From Candidatus Uhrbacteria bacterium (GTDB lineage Bacteria > Patescibacteria > ABY1 > SG8-24 > UBA9934), in assembly GCA_018664485.1 (NCBI GenBank), contig JABJOE010000008.1, forward strand, positions 1 to 20,083: a DNA stretch of 20,083 nt. The letters are read 5' to 3'. The position numbers and the translations under genes were made by a program. A model generated the notes under the pieces. The model was not told the origin of the DNA and searched no databases. It saw nothing but the letters and a program-made list of their open reading frames with translations. Shown here in pieces: positions 19,655 to 20,083 of this stretch; within the stretch, counting starts at the first letter, position 1; the number at the start of each line of letters is the position of its first letter.

Positions 19655-20083
19655 AAAGGAGGTGATCCATCCACAGCTTCCGCTACGGATGCCTTGTTAC
19701 GACTTCGTCCCTGTCGCTGATCTCACCTTCGGCCATTCTACAACGACCTTCGGGTGCTACCAACTCCCTTGACGTGACGGGCGGTGAGTACAAGATCCGA
19801 GAACGTATTCAAGGCGGCGTTATGATCCGCCTTTACTAGCGATTCCAACTTCAAGCAGTCGAGTTTCAGACTGCTATCCGAACTGAGAACGGCTTTAAGG
19901 GATTTGCTCCATCTCGCGATTTGGCTTCCCGTTGTACCGTCCATTGTATCATGCGTGTTGCCCTGGACATAAGGGCCATGCTGATCTGACGTCGTCCCCT
20001 CCTTCCTCCCCCTTACGGAGGCAGTCTCACGTGAAAGTATAACACGTGACAGGGGTTGCGCTCGTTACCCCACTTAAGGGAAC
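19655..20083 (-). rRNA. rrs: 16S ribosomal RNA, 3' part
   Basis: The 3' end of small-subunit rRNA on the minus strand, running out of the window at 20083. The 3' tail reads GGATCACCTCCTTT, with an intact anti-Shine-Dalgarno. Plus-strand landmarks include CCTTGTTACGACTT, GACGGGCGGTGAGTACA, GAACGTATTCA and GGGTTGCGCTCGTTA. Helix 45 is ATCCGTAG-CGGAAG-CTGTGGAT with the GGAA loop intact. The helix 35 hairpin is CCC-TTAAGT-GGG instead of the usual GGG-TTAAGT-CCC. A TTCTAG-GGAA-CTAGAA hairpin lies immediately at the 3' boundary. No 23S or tRNA spacer follows. The exact 3' end (19655 or 19656) is estimated by analogy. Confidence 0.97.

Noticed and set aside
1..20083. CRISPR array, insertion sequence or prophage
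   Set aside because: No evenly spaced repeats, transposase, integrase or phage structural protein is visible on either strand.

Overview
The window looks like chromosomal DNA of a small-genome bacterium of the Candidate Phyla Radiation (Patescibacteria). This is inferred from the divergent 16S rRNA 3' end, the compact RpoC with an unusual charged insertion, TrmB-type regulators, many unrecognised small proteins and several apparently leaderless genes. The standard code is used: UGA acts as a stop. The 16S anti-Shine-Dalgarno tail is intact.

Layout. 1-5939: 3' half of rpoB and complete rpoC, closed by a terminator. 5988-6470: one small unknown gene with its own promoter, perfect palindrome and terminator. 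6472-8799: yebC-ruvC, then two tandem paralogous secreted lipoproteins. 8802-14171: an accessory stretch with two TrmB-type regulators (one paired with a two-helix membrane protein), a pair of genes behind duplicated about 140-bp promoter/leader regions (one encodes a free-standing RNA polymerase alpha-CTD-like protein), a tandem pair of small paralogues behind a structured leader, and another small unknown gene. 14335-18017: tRNA-Gly (minus strand), tRNA-Pro, an operon of glutamine amidotransferase, VanW-like protein and TrmB tRNA methyltransferase, then tRNA-Ile, tRNA-Phe and tRNA-Lys, with two families of structured repeats between them. 18040-19449: a degenerate HD/HD-GYP-like protein and another small unknown gene, both minus strand. 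19655-20083: 3' part of 16S rRNA (minus strand), with no 23S or 5S following it.

Two styles of gene expression appear side by side. Housekeeping and regulator genes (yebC, the first lipoprotein, one TrmB regulator, the HD protein) have a -10 box immediately before the start codon and no Shine-Dalgarno, so they are probably leaderless. Most small unknown genes have near-consensus promoters with exact 17-bp spacing, a clear Shine-Dalgarno, sometimes a 5' hairpin, and their own GC-rich terminator.

The strongest candidates for undescribed biology are the duplicated regulatory leader driving the alpha-CTD-like gene and its 254-aa neighbour, the hairpin repeats between the tRNA genes, and the paired hairpins directly after tRNA-Pro and tRNA-Ile, whose stems covary.
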